Assembly (NCBI GenBank): GCA_947396885.1
Contig: OX377202.1
Location: 80,820,643-80,884,642 of the forward strand
Source: Heligmosomoides polygyrus polygyrus
Taxonomy: Eukaryota > Nematoda > Chromadorea > Rhabditida > Heligmosomidae
DNA length: 64,000 nt
Direction of reading: 5' to 3'
Below, one piece after another: positions 34,337 to 45,031 of the stretch. A program made the position numbers and the translations under genes. Position 1 is the stretch's first letter, and each line of letters opens with the position of its first letter. A model generated the notes under the pieces. It was not told the origin of the DNA. It saw nothing but the letters and a program-made list of their open reading frames with translations, and did not search any database.

Positions 34337-37300
34337 CTGGAAACGAATTCCATCAATGCTATAAGTTTTCATGTTTATTTTCAATTTTGTTTCTTTCTTG
34401 TTTCCGTTTTTACTCTTAACATCCACCTTCCCAGAAATTGCCCAAATTTTTTTCGTTAAGCGTTAAGAAATTTATGCTTTTATTCTGTTTCAAGATTAAA
34501 ACATATTCCCTTTAAAGTTGCATTTTAGGATCTTCCATTTCTCATGGGTTTCACAATACAACGATTTCAGTGCGATTTGATCGGAAAACTACTGAGCCAG
34601 GAAAGTTCGGAGCCGTTGGGAGGAAAAAGATTATCATAGGGGCCGACTCATATTTCTTAGCCCTCACTATAGGAAAGGAAAGTGCTCCTGCCATTACGAT
34701 ATTGAAAGTCAGACAAGCTTCACGCTTCCAAGGTAAGAGAGAACATGGGTTGCGATAACAAACTTCAGCCAACTATCCTGTTGCAAACTGGATAAGCGGT
34801 GACTTTCAATTGTACATCTGCTGGCTACAGTAGGTCATTATACGGACCAGACCCGCATTCAAATTCCTTCTAAGACATCCCGTAAAAGTCCAATAGAATG
34901 CCTGACGCATCCCAAAAGGAATTGATTAACGCCATCCTTTATCCTTTTCCCTTTATTCAGCAATCGATGGAGACCCTGAAATAATATCGCTCCTCTCAAA
35001 TTATCCATTTGCTTTAAGAACAAAAGGATAAAGGCCAGCGTTAACAACCCCTTGCCAGGATCCGCATCGCATTCGTATTCTACAGGGTAGGCAATCTGCC
35101 TGCGAATTTCGTGCGTGCAAGGACATGATTTACGGTGGTCAGCCGATGAAGGAGTCAGCCTTTTATACTTTCCAGACAAATCTCGTGTTTCGGGACGGAT
35201 GCAAGGCTTGGTTGGCCTAGACATGAAATCGGAACCAAGAACCTGAAATCAAAAGCACGCGACGGCCGCCGTCTCTTCTGACTACGCTAGCATGCGCCCA
35301 TCCATCTACTTGCAGGCTTAAACTTTTCCTATTACATCTACATAGCCCAGCAATCTCATCATTTTTGGGAACAGTAGAGTTGAGTTCAAGGGTTTCCTCA
35401 AAATGATCACAAGAACATAATTTTTAAAACTTACTGCGACACAGCGAAGCTGTGGTTCTTCCGTAAAACCTGTGTAGTTTGCGGTTTCCCGGTCCGGTTT
35501 ACAAGGATGTGCATAGTAGACCTTTTGGTCTTCCAACAAGTTCCACTTAATGGCATATTCCTCTAAAATACCAGATAAAGAGAAAATAATTTAGTAGAAA
35601 TGCATACAATGAGGTGGCGATGTCCGTTCCTCCTCGTGGTGCCACTGGAAACTGCTCGCTTCTGCGAGCTAAGCCAAGCACGGACATTCGAATGCAGGCG
35701 ACAGGCCCTGGTGACAGGCCGACCTACGAACAACCCAATGTCACCTCGTATGGGTGTATGTCAGTTCATGTTTTTCGAGATAATGCTACGGCTTCCGCGG
35801 GAGCCGACGCGCACTCGCAGAGCCCGGCGAGTGTGAGAAGTATGCGAGGGTCCCTGATGCGAGGACGGCATCGGGAGGCAACTGAGCTAGTCCGAAAGTC
35901 CCGTAACGTAAGCAGGACCCGCGTGGCAACGCTGAATGTGGGTACGTTGACGGGCCGCTCGTGCGAGTTGGTTGAAGCACTGGAACGTAGAAGAGTTGAT
36001 TTCTGTGCGGTGCAGGAGACGAGGTGGTCCTGCCGCAAGTCAAGAGATATAGGACGTGGCTTCAAGCCCGTTCTATGTGGAAGTCCCAGGACCACCAGTG
36101 GTGTTGGTATAATCGTCTCCGAGCGTTTCCGAGACTCGATTGTAAGCGTCGAGCGCTTTGACGATCGATTGATGAAGATCGTTGTCGCCGCTAAGGAGCG
36201 ACTCTTCCACTTCTTCTCTGCTTATGCTCCGCAGACGGGCTGTTCCAATCAAGCCAAGGAAGAGTTTTGGAGCCTGCTTGATGAGAAGACAGCAGAGGTA
36301 CCGTCGAAGGACGTCATCATCGTCGCTGGTGACCTCAATGGGCACGTAGGCGCTACGAAAGACGGGTACAGCTGTGATGGTAGATTCGGCTATGGGTTGC
36401 GTAACACAGATGGTGAGCGTATCCTTGAATATGCGGATTCGCATAACCTCACCATAATGAACACCGTGTTTCGCAAACGCAACTCCCACCTTATCTCGTT
36501 CTATAGTGGGAACACCAAGACGCAGATAGACTTCGTCCCTGTGAGAGATCGTGACCGAAATCTCGTCACAGACGCGAAGATCGTGCCGTATGAAACGGTC
36601 GCCCCACAGCATCGTCCGCTGATCTGTACTTTGAAGATCGCTCCTCCGAGGCTGCAGCAGGTTGAGCGATGCGGTGCTGCAAGAATCAAGTGGTGGCGAA
36701 TGAAAGAGAAAGAAGCAGCTGTGATTTCTCGCGTACGGTCACCGACAGTCACGACTGTCGACGAAACTTGGAAGAAAGCGACCGACGCGATACTTCAAGC
36801 TGCGAGGTCAGAACTTGGCACTACGAAGCCTGGACGACGAAGGGTCGACATGCAGGCATGGCTGTGGACGAACGATGTGAAAGAAAAGGTTCGAGAGAAG
36901 AAAGTGGTTTATTATGTGTTTCTCGGCGACAAGACCGCCAATAATTGGCAAAAGTACCATGAAGCGAAAAAAGCTGCCAAGAAGGCTGTGGCCGTGGCAA
37001 AAGCCACTCATTACCATGATGTCTACGAAAAGCTTGAGTCGCGCGATGGCGAGCGGTATTTGTACCGACTTGCGAAAAACCGTCATCGCCAATCCGAGGA
37101 TATAGAGAAGTTCTTTGGCATCAATGATGAGAACGGCCATCTTCTGACAGAGCGCATAAAGGCCTTGAAGCGATGGTGCGATTATTTCGAGGGAATTTCG
37201 ACTGAAGAGTTCCCTCATCCGATCGTCCCTTCTGTGGCTCCTATCCACGGTCCCGTCCACAAAATCACTGTGGAGGAAACTGACGCGGCTCTGAGGATGA

Positions 37301-40300
37301 TGAGACCGGGCAAGGCGACTGGTCCAGATGACTTGCCAGCTGACTTATGGAAGTCGAAGTTCTGGTACTCTGCTGAGTGGTTGGCCAAGTTTTTCAACCA
37401 GGTTGTAGCGGAGAAGAAGGTGCCTGATGTTTGGCAGGAAAGTACGACGATCCCGATTTGGAAGAAGGTGGGCAGCCCTGCAGACTGCTCAAATTACCGT
37501 CCGATTCGGTTGCTCTCGCACAGCATGAAGATCTTCGAGCGAATCCTCGATAGCCGAATTCGCGAAATCGTCAAGCTTTCCAGCAATCAGTGCGGCTTCG
37601 TGGCTGGTTGTGGCACTATCGATGCCATACATGCCGCCCGTCTTCTGGTAGAGAAACATCGCGAGAAACAGAGACCGGTGCATCTTGCCTTTCTCGACTT
37701 GGAGAAGGCCTTCGATCGCGTACCGCGTGAGGTTATATGGTACGCCCTACGACAGCACGGTGTTCCCTTGTAGAGTGGGTGCAAATGCTATACTCTTGTC
37801 CAAAGAGTCGTGTGCAAGCGGCAGCAGGAACCTCGACGGAGTTTCCCATCTCTGTTGGGGTGCACCAAGGATCTGCGCTTTCCCCACTCCTCTTTGTTGT
37901 CGTAATGGATGCCATTACGCGAGATCTTCAGAAGCTCGTCCCTTGGACGTTGCTATATGCTGATGACGTGATGCTCGCCTGCGAAGACAAAGGTGAGCTC
38001 GAGCGAGAGGTGCAAGCTTGGTGCGATCGCCTGGCCGTGTTCGGACTCAAATTGAACGTCAAGAAGACCGAGTAGACCGAGTAAGTCGAAGATCTACAAA
38101 ACCGTCGTGCGGCCGGTAGCGATGTACGGAGCTGAGTGTTGGCCTGCGGCAAAGGAAACGGAAAGTCGCCTCAGCATGGAAACGAAGATGCTGCGCTGGA
38201 TGGCTGGAGTCACGCGCCTGGACCGCATCCGAAACGAGGCTATTCGGCAGAAGTTCGGTGTCGCGCCGATAGCGGACAAGATGCGTGAAGCTCGCTTACG
38301 ATGGTACGGCCACGTTCTGCGTGGAAAGGAAGACAGCGTCCGTAAGATAGGCCTTAACTTCTTAGTGTCTGGAAAACGGCCTAGAGGGCGCCCGAAGCAG
38401 CGCTAGGCTGATACGTTACACAAGGACTTTAAAGTAGCTGGTGTCCACCCTGATCTAGCACGGGATCGGGAAAGATGGCGACATGGCACCAGAAAAGCGG
38501 ACCCCGTCATGAAGCGGGACAAACGCTGAAGAAGAAGAAGAAATGCATACAATGAGAACAAAGTTCAAGTTCCTTGCTGGACGTTCAACATTCAACTGAA
38601 GAAAAACCTGTGGCAATTATCTTTTGGTTATTTTTGAGGGTATTTCGTTATGTGGCTATTTTTTAAACACCAGCTTTTTTGGTATCTACGTTGTTCCAAT
38701 ATTGCCTCTGTTGGATGGTTTGAACTGGTTCTGTTTGAGGGCGAAACATGCTGTGAAGCGATAGGAAAAATTAGAGTAAGCCACCTTTTTCTATTAGGTT
38801 GGAAAAAAAGTCTTTTCATTTTTTTTCAAAGATTTATTACTTCACAACTACAAAGTCAAATCAATTGAGATAAACTCTATTTTGTTCTACTACACCTCTC
38901 CAAAGACGTGGTAATTTTTCTAATTCCTCTCGCGTAAAAGACTGCAGTTCTGAAGTCGAATCACCGCTGAATCCAATTTTTGAGGTCCTCGTCCGTTTCA
39001 AAATATTTCTCTCCAATTTCTTGCTTGAGAGCGTGGAAGAAATAGCATTCGGGAGGGCCGAGGGCAAGGCTATACGGTGGATGTGGCATTACCTCCCAGC
39101 CCAGCTTCTTTATTGTTTCTCTTGTGAGTCTTGCAGCATGTCGCTTTGCGTTGTCATGCAGGATCATCACCTTCAACTTCTCAGGCCTCTTTTCTTGGAA
39201 AGCTGCGGCGACTTTGTGGAGTTGGCCACTGTATGTGGCAGCAGTAAGTGTCTCTCCACTTCTGAGAGTTTGCCGATAAATCACTCCTCTGATATCCACC
39301 AAACACTCAAGAGAATCTTCCGTTCGTGAACATTGGGCTTGAGATCAGACTTAGGGCTCTCTCCCTTTTGTACCCATTGCCTTTTCCTCGGAAGTTGGCA
39401 CACAGAACCCAGGACTCTTCGCCTGTCACAATCCGCGGAAGAAACGATTTTCTTCCTTATCTGGACAGAAGAGAAGCAGCGATGGAGAGCCGTCGACCTT
39501 TCTGAGTGTCTGACAGGGCATGTGGAATCCAAGCTCCAAATTTCCATGAAAGCCAAGATTCTTCAGATGGATCCCCACTATCCTATGAGACACTTCGAGC
39601 TTCTCTGCCAGCTGACGTGTCGTCTGCCAACTATCGGTACGAAGAAGATGGTGTAGTTCACTGTCGTCCAATCCAGTTGGCCTTCCTGACCATGCTTTGC
39701 CCTCAGTGAATAATTTCCCTTTAAAGACTTTCCGAACCACTCATAACAGGCGCGATGAGTAGTAGATCCCAAGCCATATATGTGGTTAATTTGGTCTGCT
39801 GCCTGACGTGCTGTGGATTCTTTAATGAATTCTTGAAGAATGCCGTGCTGAAAACGGCCATGAGGTAGATCTGGCATTGAGTTCGGAAGATTGGATGGAT
39901 AACGAATTACAAGAAGAGTCTTAACCTGTGTCTGCGTGCGAACGGTAGACAAGTGTGATAGGATTACGAAATCAGCAATCAACATTGGCTAGTGCGTTTA
40001 CAAGGGGAAGGGTAAAAAAAAATTTCGAAGTGTGAAGAGACTTTTTTCCAACCTAATACAAAATTGGTGGCCATTTCCGGATTCTATCTTGAGGTCTGCC
40101 TCATGCTGCTATTCTGCATAAAAATTGATCTCGCTATCGACAAAGTTCTATATGAATTGCAGGCGAAGAAAGGAACCCACATACATCTCCTAAATGTCAT
40201 AGCAACAGCCTTGAATATCTTCATGAGGATGAGAGAACAGATAAGGGACGACGTTAGTCAACCTCGTTTTGGGACGCGCCACGCATTCTACATAATTCGG

Positions 40301-43300
40301 GATCTTGTGGGGCAGATTGAATGCGTACTTGGTCTAAGCCCCTTCGAAAAAATGAATGTCTGTGATATGTCGTTGTTTCGCGTGTTTTCTTCCACGTTTT
40401 AAGAGGGCGAATGTTTTTTGTCATGATAGAATAACAATTCGCTACGATTGAGAGACACAACGCCTACAGGAATGTGCCTGATAACTGCTGGAGGGAATCT
40501 GTGCTTCAAAGAAGCTGACAGTAAGGTGTAGAGAAGGTTTGTGGGAAAACTTCTGGCGATACGAACGTGGTCGATGCTCAGTTGCTTCAACATCGGCAAC
40601 TCTGCTATAAGATGCGTTACTCACTAGAAGTGTTGGAGATTGCTCCTTTCAATGTAGGTTCAGCGACGTATTCCGGAACAGTCATGAGCATGTAGATGTA
40701 ACAGCCGAGAACACATAGAGCGGCAGGCAGAAATCCACTAGACATGAAGAACTGCTGAAACGATTTGGTAAACACGGACGCCATCCATCACTTATTATGT
40801 TGAAGGTCGTTTTCAGAATTATGGTAATAGTCGCGCTTTGAAAGCCTAGGTTTGCTGGCAGTCCCCCGCTTCTGCATCAACAAAATTTTTTGAACCTAAT
40901 CTTAAACGCATTAACTGATCGCATTAACTGTTACAGCATTAGGTGGTGCGAATGCGCCGGCCAATCAGGCCATATCGAACAGGCCAGCCGCTGAAAGAAA
41001 GGCGTGTGCGGTCGGTATCTTGATTGGCTGGCATGGTTTGTTCGATGCTCTGATTTGTTATTATCGGGCTGATCCCAACTCCCAATGCTGCTCACCTTCG
41101 CGACATGTACCAAACTTTCTTTAAATTTCAAGCAAAGAAACTCAAAACTCACGCTCATTTTGAGGGAGATGAGAATGCCACATCGAAAATTTGCTTTGCC
41201 TGGCAATCCGTTATCCGTCTTTATGCTTCAGTCTTTCACAAGAACTATATGTATAGAATCAGAAACGCCAAATTTGAAGGAATGCTCATCACGATGTTTG
41301 CTCGATGGCAAAGCGAATCCCCAGACGAAGCAATTTTTCAGTGTGACGTTTTTCAATGTGAATAAGAAGTTTTTTTCGCTATCAGAGCAGCGACCTCGGT
41401 CATAAATCATACCTCGATGGAATGATGCACTCCTATGGAAATTCCGAAGCTGAGAAGAATCACGACCAGGACAGCTGAAACAAGTAACTATGAGCGCCGA
41501 TAGCGCTTGAAAAGTTCTTCAGTACCTGCAAGGCCGAGGTGCTGAGAGTCGTAGTGGTATCGGACAGCTACGATAATGGGCCAATGGACGAGGTAGAGCA
41601 CATACGAGATATCCCCGCAGTACACAATGACATTATTGGTAAAGCAGTAGGCATCAGAATCGAGGAAAATGATGGCGGCAGCAATAAAGGTGGATGCAAT
41701 CCTGAACAGGCAGAGTTGAAAATTTTGTGCGTTTGTGGTAGTCATGAATTGTCCCTGTTATTCGTTATCACGCAGTCGGTCCAAGAATGCCATTCGTTCT
41801 CGGAGGTTGCTACCATGGCTCAGCATTGATACAAATTATCAGTTGCAACTGTGTTTGAAAAAGTCTGCGTTTTACATTCGCAGCCTTATCAACGCGAACT
41901 GCCTCATCACCGGTGTTGTGTTATAGCCCACTAGTCAACCATATATAACAAGTTCTTGAATACTGAAGAGATTATCACGGCGGAGAAGCACTGGACCGAA
42001 ATTGATGTGATGTACCAGAAGCTGATCGAACAGGTTGCCTGGCAGGTTTCGGCACTTGCTCCAATCTGCTAGTTCCCTTCAAAAATGAGCCTTTTGTGAG
42101 CCGGCGTCGGTGAACTGGCACCAGACTTGTCTGAGAGAGATAGTGCGCTTGTTCATCGGCTGGCCAGAGAAGTCATTGTGTGGTCAAATACGCATTCAAA
42201 TCGTCTCCACGATCTCCCGTAGAAGTAGAATGCGTGGCGCATCCAAAGGAGATTGAGTAACGCCGTCCTTCACCTTCTCACCCTTTTATAATAAACTGTA
42301 GATAAAAAATGGGTCCTTTCGATAAGAAGAAGCGGGGACTTGTCTGGGTAGATAAAGATGCCCCTCCAAGATCCTTTCCTAAACCTGACCTTCCCCCTAA
42401 AAAAATTATGCTTACTTTGTGGTGGTGTTGTAAAGGTCAAAGGTGTACTTCATTACAGCTTTTTAGAACCTGGTCAGACAGTCACGGCAGAGTCTTGCTG
42501 CAGTGATATAGGCCAAATGCATAAGTAATTGCAAAAATTGTGGCCGGTAGTGGTGAATAGAGGAGGGCCGCTCCTTTTACAGTACAACTCAAAGCCACAC
42601 ACTTCACAAATCACTCTGCGAAAATTGACCGAATTAGGTATTGAAGTTCTCACCCTCCATATTTTCTCAACCTCGCTCCTACTGGCTATCACTTTTCCTG
42701 AGCTCTTGATCTTTATTTGCATCCGAAACAGTTGACTAATTTGGCCGATGTTGAATGCGCCCTCCTTGATTTCGTTAATTCGTGTGATCTCAGTTTTCAT
42801 TCTAAAGGGTTAGATTCATTACATTTTTGTTGCCAAATAAGTATAGATTTGGTGATTTCTTCAAGGGTTAGTAGAGTTGTGTTCAAGCTGACTTACAGCA
42901 GTTTGAAGTAAGCGGCCTGTTTCGGCGATTAACCCTGCGACAGCCTAATAGATCGGTGCTGTCTACCAAGGGTTGAGCGTTGAAGCGGAAATTATCTAAG
43001 TATGTTGCCAGATGGATAGGCATCACAGCAAGCAGAATTTTCGCCAACCACAGGCACCGCAACTCATTGCATGGTCTAAACTCGCTCTCAGTCTCTTTCC
43101 TCGATGTCTCGTAGAAGTATGCTGCGTGGCGCTTCCAATAAAAGGTTGGTTAACACCGTCGTCTATTGTTTACGCGCACTACTCTTAAATAAAATTAAAA
43201 AATAATGGTACGGAGTGGAGCTAGTGCATGTTTTTTGACGAACGCTCTCAAAATCATCCACCACATTTACATAAAGTTCATTTAGTTTCACAAAATTCTT

Positions 43301-43933
43301 AACTCTGGATTTTGCCAAAGGTTTCAGGTCCTTATGGCATATGTAGTGTATCAGTGCTGCCTTCGACACTGCTTAATCACCTATCCACAGCTCGCACTTT
43401 TACGGGACCCTTCGTTGGGCGTCGGGGACACCATATTCTCTTGCTGAAACGCAACCACAAGACGGCAAGTGGGTGGGTTCGGTGTTGGCACGTTTGGGGG
43501 AAGAGCAGCTGTCTTACGTAGATTTCTTACTACTGTGTGTACCAAACGCATAGTCTTCTAATTATCACCCGATACGCTACAATTAAGGGAAGCAGGTGAC
43601 AACGTGTGCTGTCGTTTTATCTACCTCTTCTAAATGTCTTCCGGACTGCGGAGAAGGCCCAACCATTTTTGCTTACGTTGCATGTAATACGTTAACACGG
43701 AACTCAGAACAGAACGCAAAACTTGCTTCGCCATATCAAACCTATACTCATTTACAGACCACTAACAGGAACCGGTGCCCTTCTCCAAAGTGGTAAAATT
43801 ACCACGAATTGAAAGGAACGTTACCTGGCGCCATGGTCCGTGACGATCTGAGGGCTGGCTACCACCAGACCGGTGAGTACAATGAATCCGACAGTAGCCA
43901 GTGCAGAAGCCAATGTGTCCTTTGTGCTGAGGA
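31258..43933 (-). CDS. OAC/NRF-6-type acyltransferase, 5' end not found
   Basis: Eleven exons on the minus strand join in frame to 431 residues plus stop: 43933-43825, 41701-41526, 41474-41413, 40754-40625, 40604-40468, 34336-34216, 34145-34043, 33979-33896, 31828-31672, 31624-31556 and 31407-31258. All junctions are GT-AG and the phases agree throughout. The product combines the end of an acyltransferase-3 membrane domain (CGDISYVLYLVHWP) with a C-terminal SGNH-like domain (ILLIGNS), the plan of the nematode OAC family of membrane O-acyltransferases. Substrates of most members are unknown. The N-terminal half lies upstream of 43933, where the AT-rich retroelement begins, and I could not find it. 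The gene could be intact elsewhere or already broken at the 5' side. The large introns hold mobile elements, while the small ones are 47-70 nt. Confidence 0.85.
31850..32999. other. part of a host-gene intron, nothing recognised
   Basis: AT-rich at 31860-32000. The rest shows no repeat ends or exons that fit the OAC reading. Confidence 0.5.
33007..33826 (+). mobile_element. mariner, internally deleted, in an OAC intron
   Basis: Ends TTAGGTTGGTGAAAAAGTCT at 33007 and, inverted at 33826, TTAGGTTGGTGAAAACGTCT. TA flanks both (33005-33006, 33827-33828). It is 820 bp. Transposase pieces on the plus strand include NVVTEDKSWVFL (DEK changed to EDK), NVYVFHDNIRLHDARSS and HHQPYWAGIAPSHYYLFRAL. The DNA-binding domain is gone, there are frameshifts, and the third aspartate block is altered (DLAPSDYH-like reads GIAPSHYY). 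Confidence 0.9.
34846..34960 (+). mobile_element. SINE fragment (plus strand), 5'-truncated
   Basis: Matches the 3' half of the tRNA-derived SINE: CGCATTCAAATTCCTTCTAAG, then GAATGCCTGACGCATCCCAA and the tail CCATCCTTTATCCTTTTCCC. It lies head-away from the opposite-strand copy at 35030-35295 in the same intron. Confidence 0.7.
35030..35295 (-). mobile_element. tRNA-derived SINE in an OAC intron
   Basis: Minus-strand copy with the head near 35295 (GGGCGCATGCTAGCGTAGTC) and the tail CCTTTATCCTTTTGTTC near 35030. The A box is partly decayed and the B-box region reads GGTTCCGATTT. Confidence 0.75.
35614..38406 (+). pseudogene. RTE-like endonuclease-reverse transcriptase
   Basis: The open frame from 35614 runs to 37773 (719 codons). 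The APE endonuclease occupies about residues 103-334: RVATLNVGTLTGRS, VQETRW, SAYAPQTG, VAGDLNGHVGATKDG and a Q-H-R-P block at the end. Reverse-transcriptase motifs follow: GKATGPDDLPADLW, NYRPIRLLSHSMKIFERI and HLAFLDLEKAFDRVPREVIW near residue 690. A one-base loss near 37770 shifts the frame to VHQGSALSPLLFVVVMDAI and TLLYADDVMLACED (catalytic YADD intact). The text then jumps from LNVKKTE at 38070 to YKTVVRPVAMYGAECWP, so about 60 codons are missing. It ends with RLRWYGHVLRG and RPRGRPKQR. It is dead, but by few lesions. Confidence 0.92.
35614..38540 (+). mobile_element. RTE-like non-LTR retrotransposon with 16-bp target duplication
   Basis: AAATGCATACAATGAG is at 35598-35613 and again at 38541-38556. 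Between them lies a plus-strand endonuclease/reverse-transcriptase gene and a GAAGAAGAAGAAG tail, a short repeat tail as in RTE elements. It sits in the 6.1-kb intron between the 40468 and 34336 exons of the OAC gene, in the opposite orientation to the gene. Confidence 0.92.
38804..40056 (-). mobile_element. mariner, full length, decayed, in an OAC intron
   Basis: Ends TTAGGTTGGAAAAAAAGTCT at 38804 and, inverted at 40056, TTAGGTTGGAAAAAAGTCTC. TA flanks both (38802-38803, 40057-40058). It is 1253 bp. The minus-strand transposase pieces in order are HGILQEFIKESTARQAADQI and YEWFGKSLKGNYSL, WQTTRQLAEKLEVSHRIVGI, VMILHDNAKRHAARLTRETI and VMPHPPYSLALGPPECYFFH. The third aspartate block is changed (PPECYFF for PTDYHFF). 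At least three frameshifts are present. Confidence 0.9.
40225..40345 (-). mobile_element. SINE fragment in an OAC intron
   Basis: The 3' half only: GATAAGGGACGACGTTAGTC, GACGCGCCACGCATTCTAC and TGAATGCGTACTTGGTC match the 22.9-kb copy. Confidence 0.65.
40468..43933 (-). CDS. acyltransferase-3 membrane exons of the OAC gene
   Basis: The five exons give successive hydrophobic segments: LASALATVGFIVLTGLVVAS, IASTFIAAAIIFL, ISYVLYLVHWPIIVAV, VLVVILLSFGISIGV and LPAALCVLGCYIYML. The GDISY.LYLVHWP signature marks the late part of the acyltransferase-3 domain. The 137-nt exon 40604-40468 (ELPMLKQLSIDHVRIARS...) joins in phase on both sides but has no similarity I recognise, so it is the least certain. 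Another exon may lie at about 44130-44014 (reading ...NNACYAYGLLVCSPAT, phase 1). It joins in frame but was left out for lack of support. Confidence 0.75.
41940..42070 (+). pseudogene. mariner transposase fragment
   Basis: One frame reads KFLNTEEIITAEKHWTEIDV followed by MYQKLIEQ, like the region between the first and second aspartates of mariner (GETITAEKYC..ID.M...L). It has no terminal repeats. Confidence 0.5.
42090..42292 (+). mobile_element. SINE copy, head-truncated (plus strand)
   Basis: Reads GTCGGTGAACTGGCACCAGA, TTGTTCATCGGCTGGCCAGA, GTAGAAGTAGAATGCGTGGC and a CCTTCTCACCCTTTTATA tail, in the same order as the sense strand of the SINE family. Confidence 0.75.
42300..42930 (+). pseudogene. 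mariner transposase fragment
   Basis: Pieces in two frames: KKRGLVWVDKDAPPRSFPKP then PPKKIMLTLWWCCKG, FLEPGQTVTAES, QYNSKPHTSQITLRKLTELG and FASETVD. The second aspartate block has lost its HDN (LLQYNSKPHTS). No inverted ends were found. The pieces run from just after the first aspartate to the C terminus. Confidence 0.75.
43080..43168 (+). mobile_element. SINE 3' fragment
   Basis: CTCGATGTCTCGTAGAAGTA, TGCTGCGTGGCGCTTCCAAT and TTAACACCGTCGTCTATTG follow the family order but are diverged. Confidence 0.6.
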
Positions 43934-45031
43934 CTGCAAAATAAATATTTCTATCGAAGCTGGTACCCTATCAAGATATAAGTGCCAGCAGGAATTTTTG
44001 AAGCTTGATGAAGACTGTGATATTCCTCCTGCGTTATGAAAATGGAAATCTCGATATACCAGTGGCTGGACTGCAGACAAGAAGACCATAAGCATAACAA
44101 GCATTGTTGAACGGCGGAGTCGATGGGGGAGGCTTTTGACACAATGAGAACGTGAAATGTCGCTCCGCTAGGAACAAATTCGGCATGAAAAGACTAGCCA
44201 GGGAAGAATTTGCAGTAGTAGGGGCCTAGATTGGTGGATGGGCCCTGGGGTGCTGATAACAAGTAGGCAGGTTAAATTTCCAAACGGACCTCCTTAACAA
44301 GTGCTGGTCCCTCGACTGTAAGTTGGCTGCGTGTATGCGCTAATGAGCGTGTTGAGCCACCAGCGCGACTTATCATTGTAACCCCAGCGGTTTAAGTGGT
44401 GTTGTGCTAGGCTGCTTAATTCACAGCATAATGGTGGCAGTTCCGCTCTCACAGTTGTGCCTTTCTTTTGCACCACTGATTTTGACTTGCGAATTCGTTA
44501 AATATAAAGATAATTGTATTGACCATGAGGTTACAGGAGACCATACTATTATTAAAGACCCTCCCCTATTTAATATTATGAGTAAACGTACGAAATATTG
44601 CATATATAATTATGTTGATAAACATAAAATTCTAAACTGTGTTAAATTACCCTAGAAACTATTATAAATAAGTTTATCAAAAATGTAAGCTCAATCATGA
44701 ACAAAAAGAAGATATATGTAATTTACTTAATAACAAAATATATCACAAACTAAAACCTTTTTTATTTAAAGATAGAATCATGACAAGTGAAGAATTTCAT
44801 TACAATAAAAGTTATTTATCTGCGTTACAAAAAATATTTGTTATCTGCCCACTAGACAAAGCTAATAATAATTATGGTATTGTTTGTAAAAAATTTTACA
44901 TTTCTACGCTAATTAAAAAAATGAATGTGGGTATTGCAGTTGATAATATTACATATGTTATTTACAATATAGAATCTAAAGAGAGATTCTACACAGAGAT
45001 GCCAATATCTGTAATAAAATGGGAATACGTA

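Noticed and set aside
34571..34732. Plus-strand exon-like block with an ATTTCAG acceptor and AAG|GTAAGA donor (TEPGKFGAVGRKKIIIGADS)
   Set aside because: Good splice signals, but it lies inside a minus-strand gene intron, the product is unrecognised, and the opposite strand is also open. Not strong enough to call a gene.
43968..44104. Candidate OAC exon reading SSHWYIEISIFITQEEYHSL or QPLVYRDFHFHNAGG
   Set aside because: Its donor phase does not fit the next exon at 43933. An alternative exon ending at 44014 fits by phase, but its product is not convincing.
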